NCBI RefSeq assembly: GCF_900091505.1
Contig: NZ_LT607409.1
Location: 4,650,001 to 4,714,000, forward strand
DNA length: 64,000 nt
Reading direction: 5' to 3'
From: Micromonospora chokoriensis
GTDB taxonomy: Bacteria; Actinomycetota; Actinomycetes; Mycobacteriales; Micromonosporaceae
Below are positions 40,891-48,756 of the stretch, one piece after another. Position numbers and translations under genes: made by a program. The notes beneath the pieces are model-generated. The model did not search any database. It was not told where the DNA came from and saw only the letters and a program-made list of their open reading frames with translations. Numbering within the stretch: position 1 is the first letter of the stretch; every line of letters begins with the position of its first letter.

Positions 40891-41352
40891 GTGGCGGGTG
40901 TGGGTGTCGGTGACGTGGTGCAGGATTTCGAGTTGCCGGATGAGACGGGCACGCCGCGGCGGCTGTCGGAGTTTCTGGCAGCCGGGCCGGTGGTGGTGTT
41001 CTTCTACCCGGGGGCCATGACGCGGGGCTGCACGGCGGAGAGCTGCCACTTCCGCGACCTCGCGGCGGAGTTCACCGCGCTGGGCGCGACGCGGGTGGGC
41101 ATCAGCCGCGACCCGGTGGCGAAGCAGGCCGAGTTCTCGAAGCTGCACGGCTTCGACTATCCGCTGCTGTCCGACGAGGACGGCACTGTGGCGCAGCAGT
41201 TCGGGGTGAGGCGGCGGATGCCGCTGGGGGCGTTGAGCACGAAGCGGATGACGTTCGTGATCGGGTCCGACGGGCGGATCATCGAGGTGATCCACAGCGA
41301 GGTCAGCATGAACGACCACGCGGACCGGGCGCTGCGGGCGTTGGGCGGCTGA
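40891..41352 (+). CDS. Peroxiredoxin Q/BCP family
   Basis: A 153-residue thiol peroxidase starting at GTG behind CGGAGG; the open frame upstream is not coding. The peroxidatic cysteine is in FYPGAMTRGCTAESC, with the second cysteine five residues later, the atypical 2-Cys pattern of BCP proteins. Other features are LGATRVGISRDPVAKQAEF and FDYPLLSDEDG. It reduces hydroperoxides with thioredoxin-type electron donors. Confidence 0.93.
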   Translation: MAGVGVGDVVQDFELPDETGTPRRLSEFLAAGPVVVFFYPGAMTRGCTAESCHFRDLAAEFTALGATRVGISRDPVAKQAEFSKLHGFDYPLLSDEDGTVAQQFGVRRRMPLGALSTKRMTFVIGSDGRIIEVIHSEVSMNDHADRALRALGG

Positions 41353-41435
41353 GCGGTCGTGGGCCCTGTGCGGCGGGTGTCGCAGCCGGCTGGTATCAAG
41401 ACAGAAATCAAACAGGTGTACGGAAGAGGGTTGTG

Positions 41436-42119
41436 ATGGATGCCGGCCAGGGTTTGTCCACTGACGAGGTGCAGAGCATCCGGGAGGCGTTGGCGGCCGG
41501 GCGTAAGCCGCGGGTGGTGTTCACCGCGTCGGCGGGGCAGATCGCCGGTCAGGTCGGTCAGGTGATCGAGCTGACCGACCCGGAGGTGTCCGACGAGTTC
41601 GTGGTGGTGCGTTTCGGTCGCGACGAGTTGCCGTTCTCCCCCGCCGACCTGGCGGTGGCGCCCAAGGGCGCCGGTCGTCGGGTGGCGGAGCCGAAACCGG
41701 AGCCCGAGCCGGAGCCCGCGCCCGTGGCGGCGCCGGAGTTCGTGTTGGACACGCCGCGGGTGCCCGCGCAGCGACAGGAGGAGCCGAAGGTGGAGCAGAC
41801 GGAGAAGCCGCCGGCGCGGCGGGCGGTCAAGGCCGTCAAGCCGAAGGGACCCGCGGGTCTCACCGTGACGTTGGCGTACGCCGACGGTGAGTGGACCGTC
41901 GCCGCGCAGCAGGGCAGCAAGGCGCTGGCGAAGCCGTACGTGGTGAAGCCGGCCGAGGCGTTGAAGATGGTGGCGTTGGTCGACGTGCCCGGGGTGCAGG
42001 AGGCGGTGGAGCAGATCCTCGGCACCGAGCGGGCCGAGGCGGAGCAGCAGGCCGAGAAGCTGCGCGCCGAGTTGGCCGAGATCGAGGCCCGGCTGGCGGA
42101 GTTGCGCGAGGCCCGCTGA
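41436..42119 (+). CDS. DUF6319-like protein, proline/glutamate linker between two small domains
   Basis: A 227-residue protein starting at ATG 41436 (GTG 41433 is adjacent) behind GGAAGAGG. The N-terminal 70 residues contain TDPEVSDEFVVVRFGRDELPFSPADL, a small beta-rich module. An EPKPEPEPEPAP linker follows. The C-terminal part has LTVTLAYADGEWTVAAQQGS, AEALKMVALVDVPGVQEAV and a glutamate-rich coiled coil. This matches my recollection of the actinobacterial DUF6319 family, whose function is unknown. Confidence 0.75.
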   Translation: MDAGQGLSTDEVQSIREALAAGRKPRVVFTASAGQIAGQVGQVIELTDPEVSDEFVVVRFGRDELPFSPADLAVAPKGAGRRVAEPKPEPEPEPAPVAAPEFVLDTPRVPAQRQEEPKVEQTEKPPARRAVKAVKPKGPAGLTVTLAYADGEWTVAAQQGSKALAKPYVVKPAEALKMVALVDVPGVQEAVEQILGTERAEAEQQAEKLRAELAEIEARLAELREAR

Positions 42120-42125
42120 GGGTGC

Positions 42126-42578
42126 TCAGCGCCGGGCGTGGTGCTCCAGCAGCCGGGTGAGCAGGCGGGTCAGTTGGTCGCGTTCGGCGCTGGACAGCGG
42201 GGCGAGCAGCTCGTCCTGGACCCGGCCGACGGTGTCGCCCATCCGGTGGGCCTCGTCGGCGCCGGCGTCGGTGAGGCTGATGACGTTGCGGCGGCGGTCG
42301 GCCGGGTCGGGGGCGCGTACGACGAGCCCCCGACCGGCCAGGTCGTTGACGGCGGCGACGACGTCGCTGCGGTCGATGCCGCAGCGTCGGCCCAGGTCGG
42401 CCTGGCTGGCGGGCCCGTCCTCGGCCAGCGTGGCGAGCAGCCGGTAGTGGTAGCCGCGTAGGCCGTGCGCGGCGAAGCCCTCGCTGACGAGCCGGGCGGC
42501 GTGAGCGGCGGTCTGGTTGAGCAACCAGGTCGGGGTGGTGCGGAGCCCGGCGGGTGACTGCGGGGCGGTGGACTGCAT
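42126..42578 (-). CDS. MarR-family regulator, divergent from a second MarR gene
   Basis: A 150-residue winged-helix protein: YHYRLLATLAEDGPASQADL, GIDRSDVVAAVNDLAGRGLVVR and the wing PDPADRRRNVISLTDAG. It reads away from another MarR gene across a 95-bp gap that carries two overlapping operator copies. The target genes besides these two regulators are not evident. Confidence 0.9.
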   Translation of the reverse strand: MQSTAPQSPAGLRTTPTWLLNQTAAHAARLVSEGFAAHGLRGYHYRLLATLAEDGPASQADLGRRCGIDRSDVVAAVNDLAGRGLVVRAPDPADRRRNVISLTDAGADEAHRMGDTVGRVQDELLAPLSSAERDQLTRLLTRLLEHHARR

Positions 42579-42600
42579 GACCGCAGCCTAACAGGAATCG

Positions 42601-42658
42601 TTGGCGCGACCCACGATCCATGCTACGTTGGCTGCACCAACGTTGGTTCGACCAACGT
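42601..42658 (+). promoter_or_regulatory. Promoter with two overlapping 19-bp operators between divergent MarR genes
   Basis: TTGGCG (42601-42606), 17 bp and TACGTT (42624-42629) form a promoter for the plus-strand MarR gene. Two copies of ACGTTGG-N5-CCAACGT, at 42625-42643 and 42640-42658, share their central ACGT and cover the -10 and the transcription start. A GGAGG ribosome site follows at about 42665. Confidence 0.7.
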
Positions 42659-42673
42659 TTGAAAGGAGGCGTC

Positions 42674-43114
42674 ATGTCCACCGCTCCCACCCTCAACGGC
42701 CAGGTCATCGGCCAGGCCCACTACGCCACCCGGGCCCTGCTGGAGCGCGCCGTCGCCCCACTCGGGCTCACCTTCGGCCAGGTGCTCGCGCTCAACGCCC
42801 TCGCCGACGGGCCCGTCGAACGCGCACACCTCACGCACCGGATCACCAGCACACTCAAGGTCGACGCGCCGACCGTCCACGAGGTGATCGCCGAACTCCT
42901 CGACGCGAACCTCGCCCACGACGACACCGACGCGACGCGGATCCGGCTCACCGACGCCGGTCACGCCACGCAGGCCCGCGTCGCGGACGTCGTCTCCGGC
43001 ATCACCGCCCGCCTCTACGCGGACATCCCCGCCGACGAGGCGAGCGCCGCCGCCCGGGCGCTCACAGTCATCACCCAACGCGCCGACGCCGAACTGGCGG
43101 CCGGTCAGAAGTAG
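42674..43114 (+). CDS. MarR-family regulator behind a double operator
   Basis: A 146-residue protein starting at ATG 42674 after AAAGGAGGC. It has MarR-like helices, TFGQVLALNALADGPVERAHL, KVDAPTVHEVIAELLDAN and a short wing ATRIRLTDAG. The recognition helix differs clearly from its divergent neighbour, so the two bind different sites or form a heteromer. Its 3' end overlaps the convergent Eis-like gene by 10 bp. Confidence 0.85.
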   Translation: MSTAPTLNGQVIGQAHYATRALLERAVAPLGLTFGQVLALNALADGPVERAHLTHRITSTLKVDAPTVHEVIAELLDANLAHDDTDATRIRLTDAGHATQARVADVVSGITARLYADIPADEASAAARALTVITQRADAELAAGQK

Positions 43115-44283
43115 TCGAGCACCTGGGCCGGGCCGCCCGCGCCCAGCAGGTCCAGGGCGTCCGGCGTGACACCGGCGGCGTGCAGCAGACCCGCCTGCGC
43201 GACCGACCGGGCGCCGGCCGCCCCGGTGTACAGCAACGCGAAACCCCGCACGTCCAGCCGCAGATCCGCCTCGCCGTCGACGCGGGTCAGCTCAGCCTCG
43301 CCGTCGGCCACAGCCAACCGCCAGGTGCCGGTGTTCCACTCGGCGAGCGGATCGGTGAGGCGGAAGTCGACGAAGCCCCGCACGTGGGCGGGCCACCCCC
43401 GGGCGCTCACCGCGCGGGCGACGTCGACCGGCCGGTGCATCCACAGGTCCCGCTCGTGCTCGCGGGCCGACTCCAGCGGCAGGCAGGCGCTCACCGCGTC
43501 GCCGTCGAGCGGGCACAGTCGCAGGGTCGGCGCGACGCTCGCCCAACTCGCCAGCACCCCGACGAGTTCCCGGGCGGCCTCGGCGGTGACGGCCAGGGCC
43601 TCGTCGACGGTGAGCACCGAGTCGGCCCCGTAACCGCGCCCCCGTTTCCAGACGGCGTAGCCGATAAGGTCGCCGCCCTTTTCCACAAGAGTGAGCCCGT
43701 CGCCCGGCAGGGCACCGTCGGCGGCGTAGAAGTCGAACAGCTCACCCCGGCGGGTCAGCAGGCCGTTGCGGTGCCGGGTGACCTGCTCGTACAGGGCGTC
43801 GACGGCCGGCAGGTCGGCCACTGTGCCCGCACGCACCACGAACCGCGGGTCGGGGTGGTGCCGGGGCAGCGTGGCGGTGGGCAGGTCGACCGTCCGCAGC
43901 ACACCGGCGGCCTCCCAGCCGCAGGCCCGGTACGGGGCGGCGACGGTCGGGTAGAGCGCGCTGACCGCCGCGCCACGGTCGCGGGCACCGCGCAGCAGGG
44001 CGGTGAGCATGGCACGAGCCACACCCCGGCCGCGGGCCTCGGGGGCGACCGCCACACCCGCCACGTCGGCGGCCGACACCGCCCGCCCCGACCACCACTG
44101 GTCGTGGTGCAGGTCGACGACCTTTCCGACGATTCGCCCGGCGTCGTCGAACGCGCCGTAGCGTGTCAGCCCAGGCACCTCGGTGGTGGTGCTGGCGGGT
44201 TGCCGCGGGCCGGAACCGAACGCGAACCGGCCCAGCTCCCAGGCGGCGTCGAGGTCGTCGGCGGTGAGTTCGCGTACATGCAT
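43105..44283 (-). CDS. Eis-type GNAT acetyltransferase
   Basis: A 392-residue protein of the enhanced intracellular survival type: two tandem GNAT folds and a sterol-carrier-like C-terminus. The first carries VAGVAVAPEARGRGVARAMLTALLRGARDRG, the V-x-P-x-x-RGxG acetyl-CoA loop, then ALYPTVAAPYRACGW. The chain ends in LDYF; a C-terminal phenylalanine is typical because the carboxylate acts in catalysis. Members acetylate amines, including aminoglycosides. ATG 44283 begins MHVRELTADD. Confidence 0.9.
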   Translation of the reverse strand: MHVRELTADDLDAAWELGRFAFGSGPRQPASTTTEVPGLTRYGAFDDAGRIVGKVVDLHHDQWWSGRAVSAADVAGVAVAPEARGRGVARAMLTALLRGARDRGAAVSALYPTVAAPYRACGWEAAGVLRTVDLPTATLPRHHPDPRFVVRAGTVADLPAVDALYEQVTRHRNGLLTRRGELFDFYAADGALPGDGLTLVEKGGDLIGYAVWKRGRGYGADSVLTVDEALAVTAEAARELVGVLASWASVAPTLRLCPLDGDAVSACLPLESAREHERDLWMHRPVDVARAVSARGWPAHVRGFVDFRLTDPLAEWNTGTWRLAVADGEAELTRVDGEADLRLDVRGFALLYTGAAGARSVAQAGLLHAAGVTPDALDLLGAGGPAQVLDYF

Positions 44284-44351
44284 CGGCACACCGTAGCGAC
44301 GCGGATCCGAGCCAACAGCCGATATACCGGCCCGCCCCGCGCCGAGACCCC

Positions 44352-44425
44352 GTCGATCATGGAGTTGTGGTGGGTACAAAAAGCCCTCGACGCCTCGAAT
44401 CGGGCACCACAACTCCATGATCGAC
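44352..44425. repeat. Palindromic intergenic element B, perfect 21-bp arms
   Basis: The arms at 44352-44372 and 44405-44425 are perfect inverted repeats of 21 bp (core ATCATGGAGTTGTGGTG) around a 32-bp centre. The element sits between the cydB stop and the Eis-like start, both on the minus strand, so it could end cydB transcription. Its core differs from elements A, D and E. Confidence 0.7.
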
Positions 44426-44455
44426 CGGGCTGGCGGGGCTGGCGGGGGCGGGAGG

Positions 44456-45454
44456 TCAGTGCTGGGGGATGTTGGCCACGCCGATGCGCTTGCGGAACAC
44501 CCAGTACGTCCACGCCTGGTAGGCCAGCACCACCGGAGTGAAGATCACCGCCACCCAGGTCATGATCTTCAGGGTGTACGGGGTGGACGCGGCGTTGGTG
44601 GCCGTCAACGTCCCGGCGGGGTCCAGGGTGGAGGGCAGCACGTTCGGGAACAGCGCCGCGAACAGGGTCGCCACGGCCAGGCCGATCGCCACGGCGGTGC
44701 CGGTGAACGCCCAGCCCTCCCGGCGTACCCGGGCGGCGGACAGACCACCGAGCAGCGCGAGGGCCGCGCCGACGGCAAGCACGACGGCGGCCGTGCTGGA
44801 ACGGATGCTCAACGTCCAGGTCAGGAAACCCACCGCGAGGACGACGGCCCCGACGCCCAGGCGCACCGCGAGCGCGCCCGCACGCTCGCGGATGTCGCCG
44901 GTGGTCTTCAGGGCGAGGAACACCGCGCCGTGGGTGAGGAACAACGCGAGGGTGGTCGCGCCACCGAGCAGGGAGTACGGGTTGAGCAGGTCCACGAGGC
45001 CACCGACGTACTCGTGCTCGGCGTCCAGTGGCACCCCGCGCAGGATGTTGGCGAAGGCGACACCCCACAGGAACGCCGGCAGCAGCGAGCCGACCACGAT
45101 CGCGGTGTCCCAGCGGCGCTTCCAGGACGCCTCGGGGCGCTTGTGCCGGTACTCGAACGCGACGCCCCGGGCGATCAGGGCCAGCAGGATCAGCAGCAGC
45201 GGCAGGTAGAAGCCGGAGAACAGGGTGGCGTACCACTCGGGGAACGCGGCGAACATCGCGCCACCGGCGGTGATCAACCACACCTCGTTGCCGTCCCAGA
45301 CCGGCCCGATGGTGTTGATCAGGACGCGGCGTTGCCGGTCGTCGCGGCCCAGGACGGGCAGGAGCATGCCGACGCCGAAGTCGAAGCCCTCCAGGATGAA
45401 GTACCCGGTGAACAGCACGGCGACGAGGAGAAACCAGATGGTGGTCAGGTCCAC
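44456..45454 (-). CDS. cydB: Cytochrome bd ubiquinol oxidase subunit II
   Basis: A 332-residue membrane subunit with WFLLVAVLFTGYFILEGFDFGVGMLLP at the N-terminus and WDGNEVWLITAGGAMFAAFP, both highly conserved in CydB. GTG 45454 was chosen since CCGGAG lies 7 nt upstream. It ends SIGVANIPQH-like. With CydA it forms the high-affinity oxidase used at low oxygen or under nitric oxide. The gene lies 14 bp after cydA. Confidence 0.95.
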   Translation of the reverse strand: MDLTTIWFLLVAVLFTGYFILEGFDFGVGMLLPVLGRDDRQRRVLINTIGPVWDGNEVWLITAGGAMFAAFPEWYATLFSGFYLPLLLILLALIARGVAFEYRHKRPEASWKRRWDTAIVVGSLLPAFLWGVAFANILRGVPLDAEHEYVGGLVDLLNPYSLLGGATTLALFLTHGAVFLALKTTGDIRERAGALAVRLGVGAVVLAVGFLTWTLSIRSSTAAVVLAVGAALALLGGLSAARVRREGWAFTGTAVAIGLAVATLFAALFPNVLPSTLDPAGTLTATNAASTPYTLKIMTWVAVIFTPVVLAYQAWTYWVFRKRIGVANIPQH

Positions 45455-45468
45455 GATGGGCTCCGGGA

Positions 45469-46881
45469 TCAGTAGGCGAAGGCGAGCGGACGCTCGGCGT
45501 CGTCGGTGTCGTCGGTCGGGGGTTGTTCGCTGACGTCGGGTACGCCGGCCCTGGCGTAGCGCAGCAGCAACTTGACCTCGATCACGGCGAGGGTGGCGTA
45601 GATCAGCGTGAACGCGGTGAACGAGGTGAGCACCTCGGCCAGCGAGACGCTGCGCGACACCCCGTTGCGGGTGAGCATCTCGCCGAAGACGATCCACGGC
45701 TGGCGGCCCATCTCGGTGAAGATCCAGCCGAACGAGTTGGCCAGCAACGGCAGCACCGGCATGGCCAGGCCGGCGCGCAGCAGCCACCTACTGCTCGGGG
45801 TACGGCCCTTGCGCTGACTCCAGAGCACCAGCAGGGCGATCGCGCCGGCGGCCATCCCGAAGGCGATCATGAAGCGGAAGCTCCAGTAGGTGACCGGGAT
45901 GATCGGGGTGTAGCTGCCCGCGCCGTACTGGGTGGCGTACTGGGCCTGCAGGTCGTTGATGCCGTGCACGGTGCCGTGCGGGTCGCCGGTGCCCAGGTAC
46001 GACAGCAGGTAAGGGATCTTGAGGGCGAACACCTCGCGGCTGCCGTCGAGGCTGCCGATGGTGAGCACGGAGAACGAGGCGGGGCTCTCGGTGGTGTAGA
46101 GGCCCTCGGCGGCGGCCATCTTCATCGGCTGCACCTCGGTCATGATCTTGCCCTGGATGTCGCCGGTGAACAGCACGGCGGCGGAGGCGACCAGGACCAC
46201 CCAGGAGCCGAACTTCGTGGCGAAGCGGTACGCGCCGGTGTCGGCGGAGTCGCGGTTGCGGATCACGTGGTACAGGCCGACGGCCACGACCAGCGACCCG
46301 GCGACCAGGAACGACCCGGCCAGGGTGTGCGGGAAGGTGATCAGGGCGACCTTGTTGGTCAGCACGGCCGGGAAGTCGGTGAGCTCGGCGCGCCCACTGT
46401 CGGGGTTGATGCGGTAGCCGACCGGGTTCTGCATGAACGAGTTCGCGGCGAGGATGAAGTACGCGGAGAGGTTGGTGCCGATCGCGGCGGCCCAGATGCT
46501 GGCCAGGTGCGCCCGCTTGGGCAGCCGGTCCCAGCCGAAGATCCACAGGCCGATGAAGGTGGATTCGAGGAAGAACGCGACGAGCGCCTCGATGGCCAGT
46601 GGCGCGCCGAAGATGTCGCCGACGAAGCGGGAGTAGTCGCTCCAGTTCATGCCGAACTGGAACTCCTGCACGATCCCGGTGACCACGCCCATGGCAAAGT
46701 TGATCAGGAACAGCTTGCCGTAGAACTTCGTGAGCTTGAGGTAGCGCTCGTTGCCGGTGCGGTGCCACAGCGTCTGCAGGATGGCGACCAGCACGGACAG
46801 GCCGATGGTCAGCGGCACGAAGAGAAAGTGGTAGACGGTGGTGACACCGAACTGCCAGCGGGCGACGTCCAACGCGTCCAC
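45469..46881 (-). CDS. cydA: Cytochrome bd ubiquinol oxidase subunit I
   Basis: A 470-residue haem-bearing subunit. The N-terminus MDALDVARWQFGVTTVYHFL has the conserved first histidine. GIVQEFQFGMNWSDYSRFVG and FLESTFIGLWIFGWDRLPKR are typical signatures. The length points to a short Q-loop form. It oxidises quinol and reduces oxygen to water. It starts at GTG 46881 after a GGGGG site, and a double operator lies 20 bp further up. No cydCD genes are present nearby. Confidence 0.96.
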   Translation of the reverse strand: MDALDVARWQFGVTTVYHFLFVPLTIGLSVLVAILQTLWHRTGNERYLKLTKFYGKLFLINFAMGVVTGIVQEFQFGMNWSDYSRFVGDIFGAPLAIEALVAFFLESTFIGLWIFGWDRLPKRAHLASIWAAAIGTNLSAYFILAANSFMQNPVGYRINPDSGRAELTDFPAVLTNKVALITFPHTLAGSFLVAGSLVVAVGLYHVIRNRDSADTGAYRFATKFGSWVVLVASAAVLFTGDIQGKIMTEVQPMKMAAAEGLYTTESPASFSVLTIGSLDGSREVFALKIPYLLSYLGTGDPHGTVHGINDLQAQYATQYGAGSYTPIIPVTYWSFRFMIAFGMAAGAIALLVLWSQRKGRTPSSRWLLRAGLAMPVLPLLANSFGWIFTEMGRQPWIVFGEMLTRNGVSRSVSLAEVLTSFTAFTLIYATLAVIEVKLLLRYARAGVPDVSEQPPTDDTDDAERPLAFAY

Positions 46882-46901
46882 CTGAAACCCCCAACCATCC
46901 G

Positions 46902-46948
46902 TACTACGAGACGTAGTAAATACTACTGCTTGTCGTAGAGGGATGGGC
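46902..46948 (-). promoter_or_regulatory. Double operator and promoter upstream of cydAB
   Basis: TACTAC-N5-GTAGTA (46902-46918) is a perfect dyad, and TACTAC-N5-GTCGTA (46921-46937) is a second copy with one mismatch, 19 bp away. On the minus strand TAGTAT (46925-46920) lies in the second copy and is the likely -10; TGCCCA (46949-46944) is a weak -35 at 18 bp. Binding would block RNA polymerase. Confidence 0.65.
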
Positions 46949-47057
46949 AGGGCCGGGCGGCCCGCAACGCCCCGGGACCAATGACCCTGATCACCCCCGG
47001 GGCATCCGGCCGACCCGCCCGCACGTTCGTGCCGCCGCGTGCGACGATGTCGCGCTG

Positions 47058-47831
47058 ATGGACACCACGTACGCGACCTGGCAACCGCCGCTCATCTGGC
47101 GCGCCGCCCTACTCCTGGCCCGGGCCCTGGTCGGCCTGCTGGCCCGCCTCGAGGTCACCGGCGACGTCCCCGCGCACCTGCGTCGCGGGCCGCTGGTGCT
47201 GGCCGCCAACCACATCAGCCCGTTCGACCCGTTGGTGATGGTCGCCGCCTGTCAGACCCGCCGCGTCGCCCCCCGGATCATGGCGACCGCCGGACTGTTC
47301 CGCGCGCCGCTGCTCGGCGCCGCCATGCGTCACGCCGGACACATCCGCGTCGACCGGGGCACCAGCGCCGTCCACCAGGCTCTCGACGACGCCGCCACCG
47401 CTGTCGCCCGCGGCTCGGTAATCCTCATCTACCCCGAGGGGCGCATCGGTCTGGACCCCGGCATGTGGCCCGAACGCGGCAAGACCGGTGCTGCCCGCCT
47501 CGCCCTGGCCTGCGGCGCCCCGGTCGTCCCGGTCGCCCAGTGGGGCGCGCACGAGGTGCTCCCCTACCGGGCGCCCCGGGGAATGCTGCGTGGCGTCGCC
47601 CGCTCACTGTGGCGTCGCCCGGTCATCCGGGTGCACTTCGGCGCCCCCGTCGACCTGGGCGAGTCGACCTCCGCCAGCCCCGGCGCGGCACGCCGGGCCA
47701 CCGACCGGATCATCGACGCGCTCACCGACGCCCTCGCCCCGCTGCGCCCCGACGAGCCCGACCTGCCCCGGCACGTCGACCCCGGCCGCCCGAGCGACCC
47801 CAGCCGCGCCCACCGCCGTCGCTCGGCCTGA
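47058..47831 (+). CDS. Lysophospholipid acyltransferase (PlsC-like)
   Basis: A 257-residue acyltransferase with motif I NHISPFD, motif II-like RAPLLGAAMRHAGHIRVDRG, motif III ILIYPEGRIG and motif IV VVPVAQWGAHEVL. These define 1-acyl-glycerol-3-phosphate acyltransferases. A hydrophobic N-terminal helix (AALLLARALVGLLARL) associates it with the membrane. The last 40 residues are Pro/Arg-rich and unconserved. Confidence 0.92.
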   Translation: MDTTYATWQPPLIWRAALLLARALVGLLARLEVTGDVPAHLRRGPLVLAANHISPFDPLVMVAACQTRRVAPRIMATAGLFRAPLLGAAMRHAGHIRVDRGTSAVHQALDDAATAVARGSVILIYPEGRIGLDPGMWPERGKTGAARLALACGAPVVPVAQWGAHEVLPYRAPRGMLRGVARSLWRRPVIRVHFGAPVDLGESTSASPGAARRATDRIIDALTDALAPLRPDEPDLPRHVDPGRPSDPSRAHRRRSA

Positions 47832-47912
47832 GGCCGCGACCGACACGACGCCGGGAGACGCCCCATCCCCGGCCGCCCGACGACGGCCGGAAGGCCGAGT
47901 CCAGCACCGGGT

Positions 47913-47940
47913 GCCGAGGTCGACCTGGCTCGACCTCGGC
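47913..47940 (+). terminator. Hairpin terminator after the acyltransferase gene
   Basis: GCCGAGGTCGA (47913-47923) and TCGACCTCGGC (47930-47940) are perfect 11-bp inverted repeats with a 6-nt loop. Confidence 0.6.
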
Positions 47941-48037
47941 TAGGGCGCCGTCGCGGGTGGCCCCGGTGGCGCGGATCGACCGGCTGCTGACCAGCAGGCG
48001 CCGAGCTGAGCCCAGCGACCCCCAACCTCCACCTCCC

Positions 48038-48112
48038 GTCCTTTGCTCTGCACCTGCGGGCGCACCAGCTACAGACAGTGACTGTCGCATCCGCAGGTGC
48101 AGAGCAAAGGAC
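48038..48112. repeat. Palindromic intergenic element C, perfect 22-bp arms
   Basis: The arms at 48038-48059 and 48091-48112 (core CCTTTGCTCTGCACCTGC and its complement) are perfect 22-bp inverted repeats. The 31-bp centre contains a smaller near-palindrome GACAGTGACTGTC. The architecture matches elements A, B, D and E, but the sequence is its own. Confidence 0.7.
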
Positions 48113-48280
48113 GCAGGACAGGTGACCGGTGGATGGCGCCGATGGGCCGGTCCGGGCGGAATTGTGCGGCCTACGACCACCGGGATCAACGCCACGGCCG
48201 GCAGCGGATAACAAACGGTCGAGCCGGTGCAGCTCGGGTCGCCGTACCGCCTCGTCGCTGGTGTCCCCGGTCTGGGGGAT

Positions 48281-48717
48281 GACGGTGGCTCGCGACCTGG
48301 GCCGGCTACGCGGCTGGGGCTTTCTCGCTGCTGTACGGCGCACTGGGTCTGTACTGGACCGCCGGCGGCGACGGATTCCCGTTCGCCCCGGTCGACCCGG
48401 CACGCGCGTCCGGATCGATCCTGGAAGGCGGCCGCGCCGAGGTCGTCGCACCGATCATCGCCGTGCTCGGGCTGATCGGCGCGGTCGTCGCCTGGGTGAT
48501 GACGCGCCGCGCCCGGCCCGGACGCCTGCCGACGGCGCTGGTCGGCTTCGGCTGGGCTGCGCCGTCGCGTCGGCGCTGGGCGGCGTGCTCACCCACGGCC
48601 TGGTGGCCGGCTGGGGACAGGGGCGTCGACGCGCGGCCTGCCACCACTGCGGAGAAGGACCCCCGGCGGCCACCCGTGCCGCAGCCCCGGCGTCCCGGGC
48701 CTGATCTTCGCCGGTAG
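48281..48717 (+). pseudogene. Broken membrane-protein gene (frameshifts at both ends)
   Basis: From about 48288 to 48555 one frame reads a convincing membrane protein, with YAAGAFSLLYGALGLYW, GGDGFPFAPVDPARA, GGRAEVVAPIIAVLGLIGA and VAWVMTRRARPGRLPTALVG. It has no start codon, because a TGA precedes it in frame. After about 48555 the coding signal moves to another frame (GCAVASALGGVLTHGLVAGW). At least two frameshifts are needed to restore a gene. I do not know the family. Confidence 0.6.
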
Positions 48718-48756
48718 GTCACCCGCGCTCCACCGACGGCGGGCATACTGCCTCGC

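Larger units (their letters stand above)
47832..48280. other. 449-bp gap with a terminator and palindromic element C
   Basis: The gap contains a hairpin at 47913-47940 and the long palindrome at 48038-48112, but no frame with steady coding bias. It leads into a broken membrane-protein gene. Confidence 0.6.
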
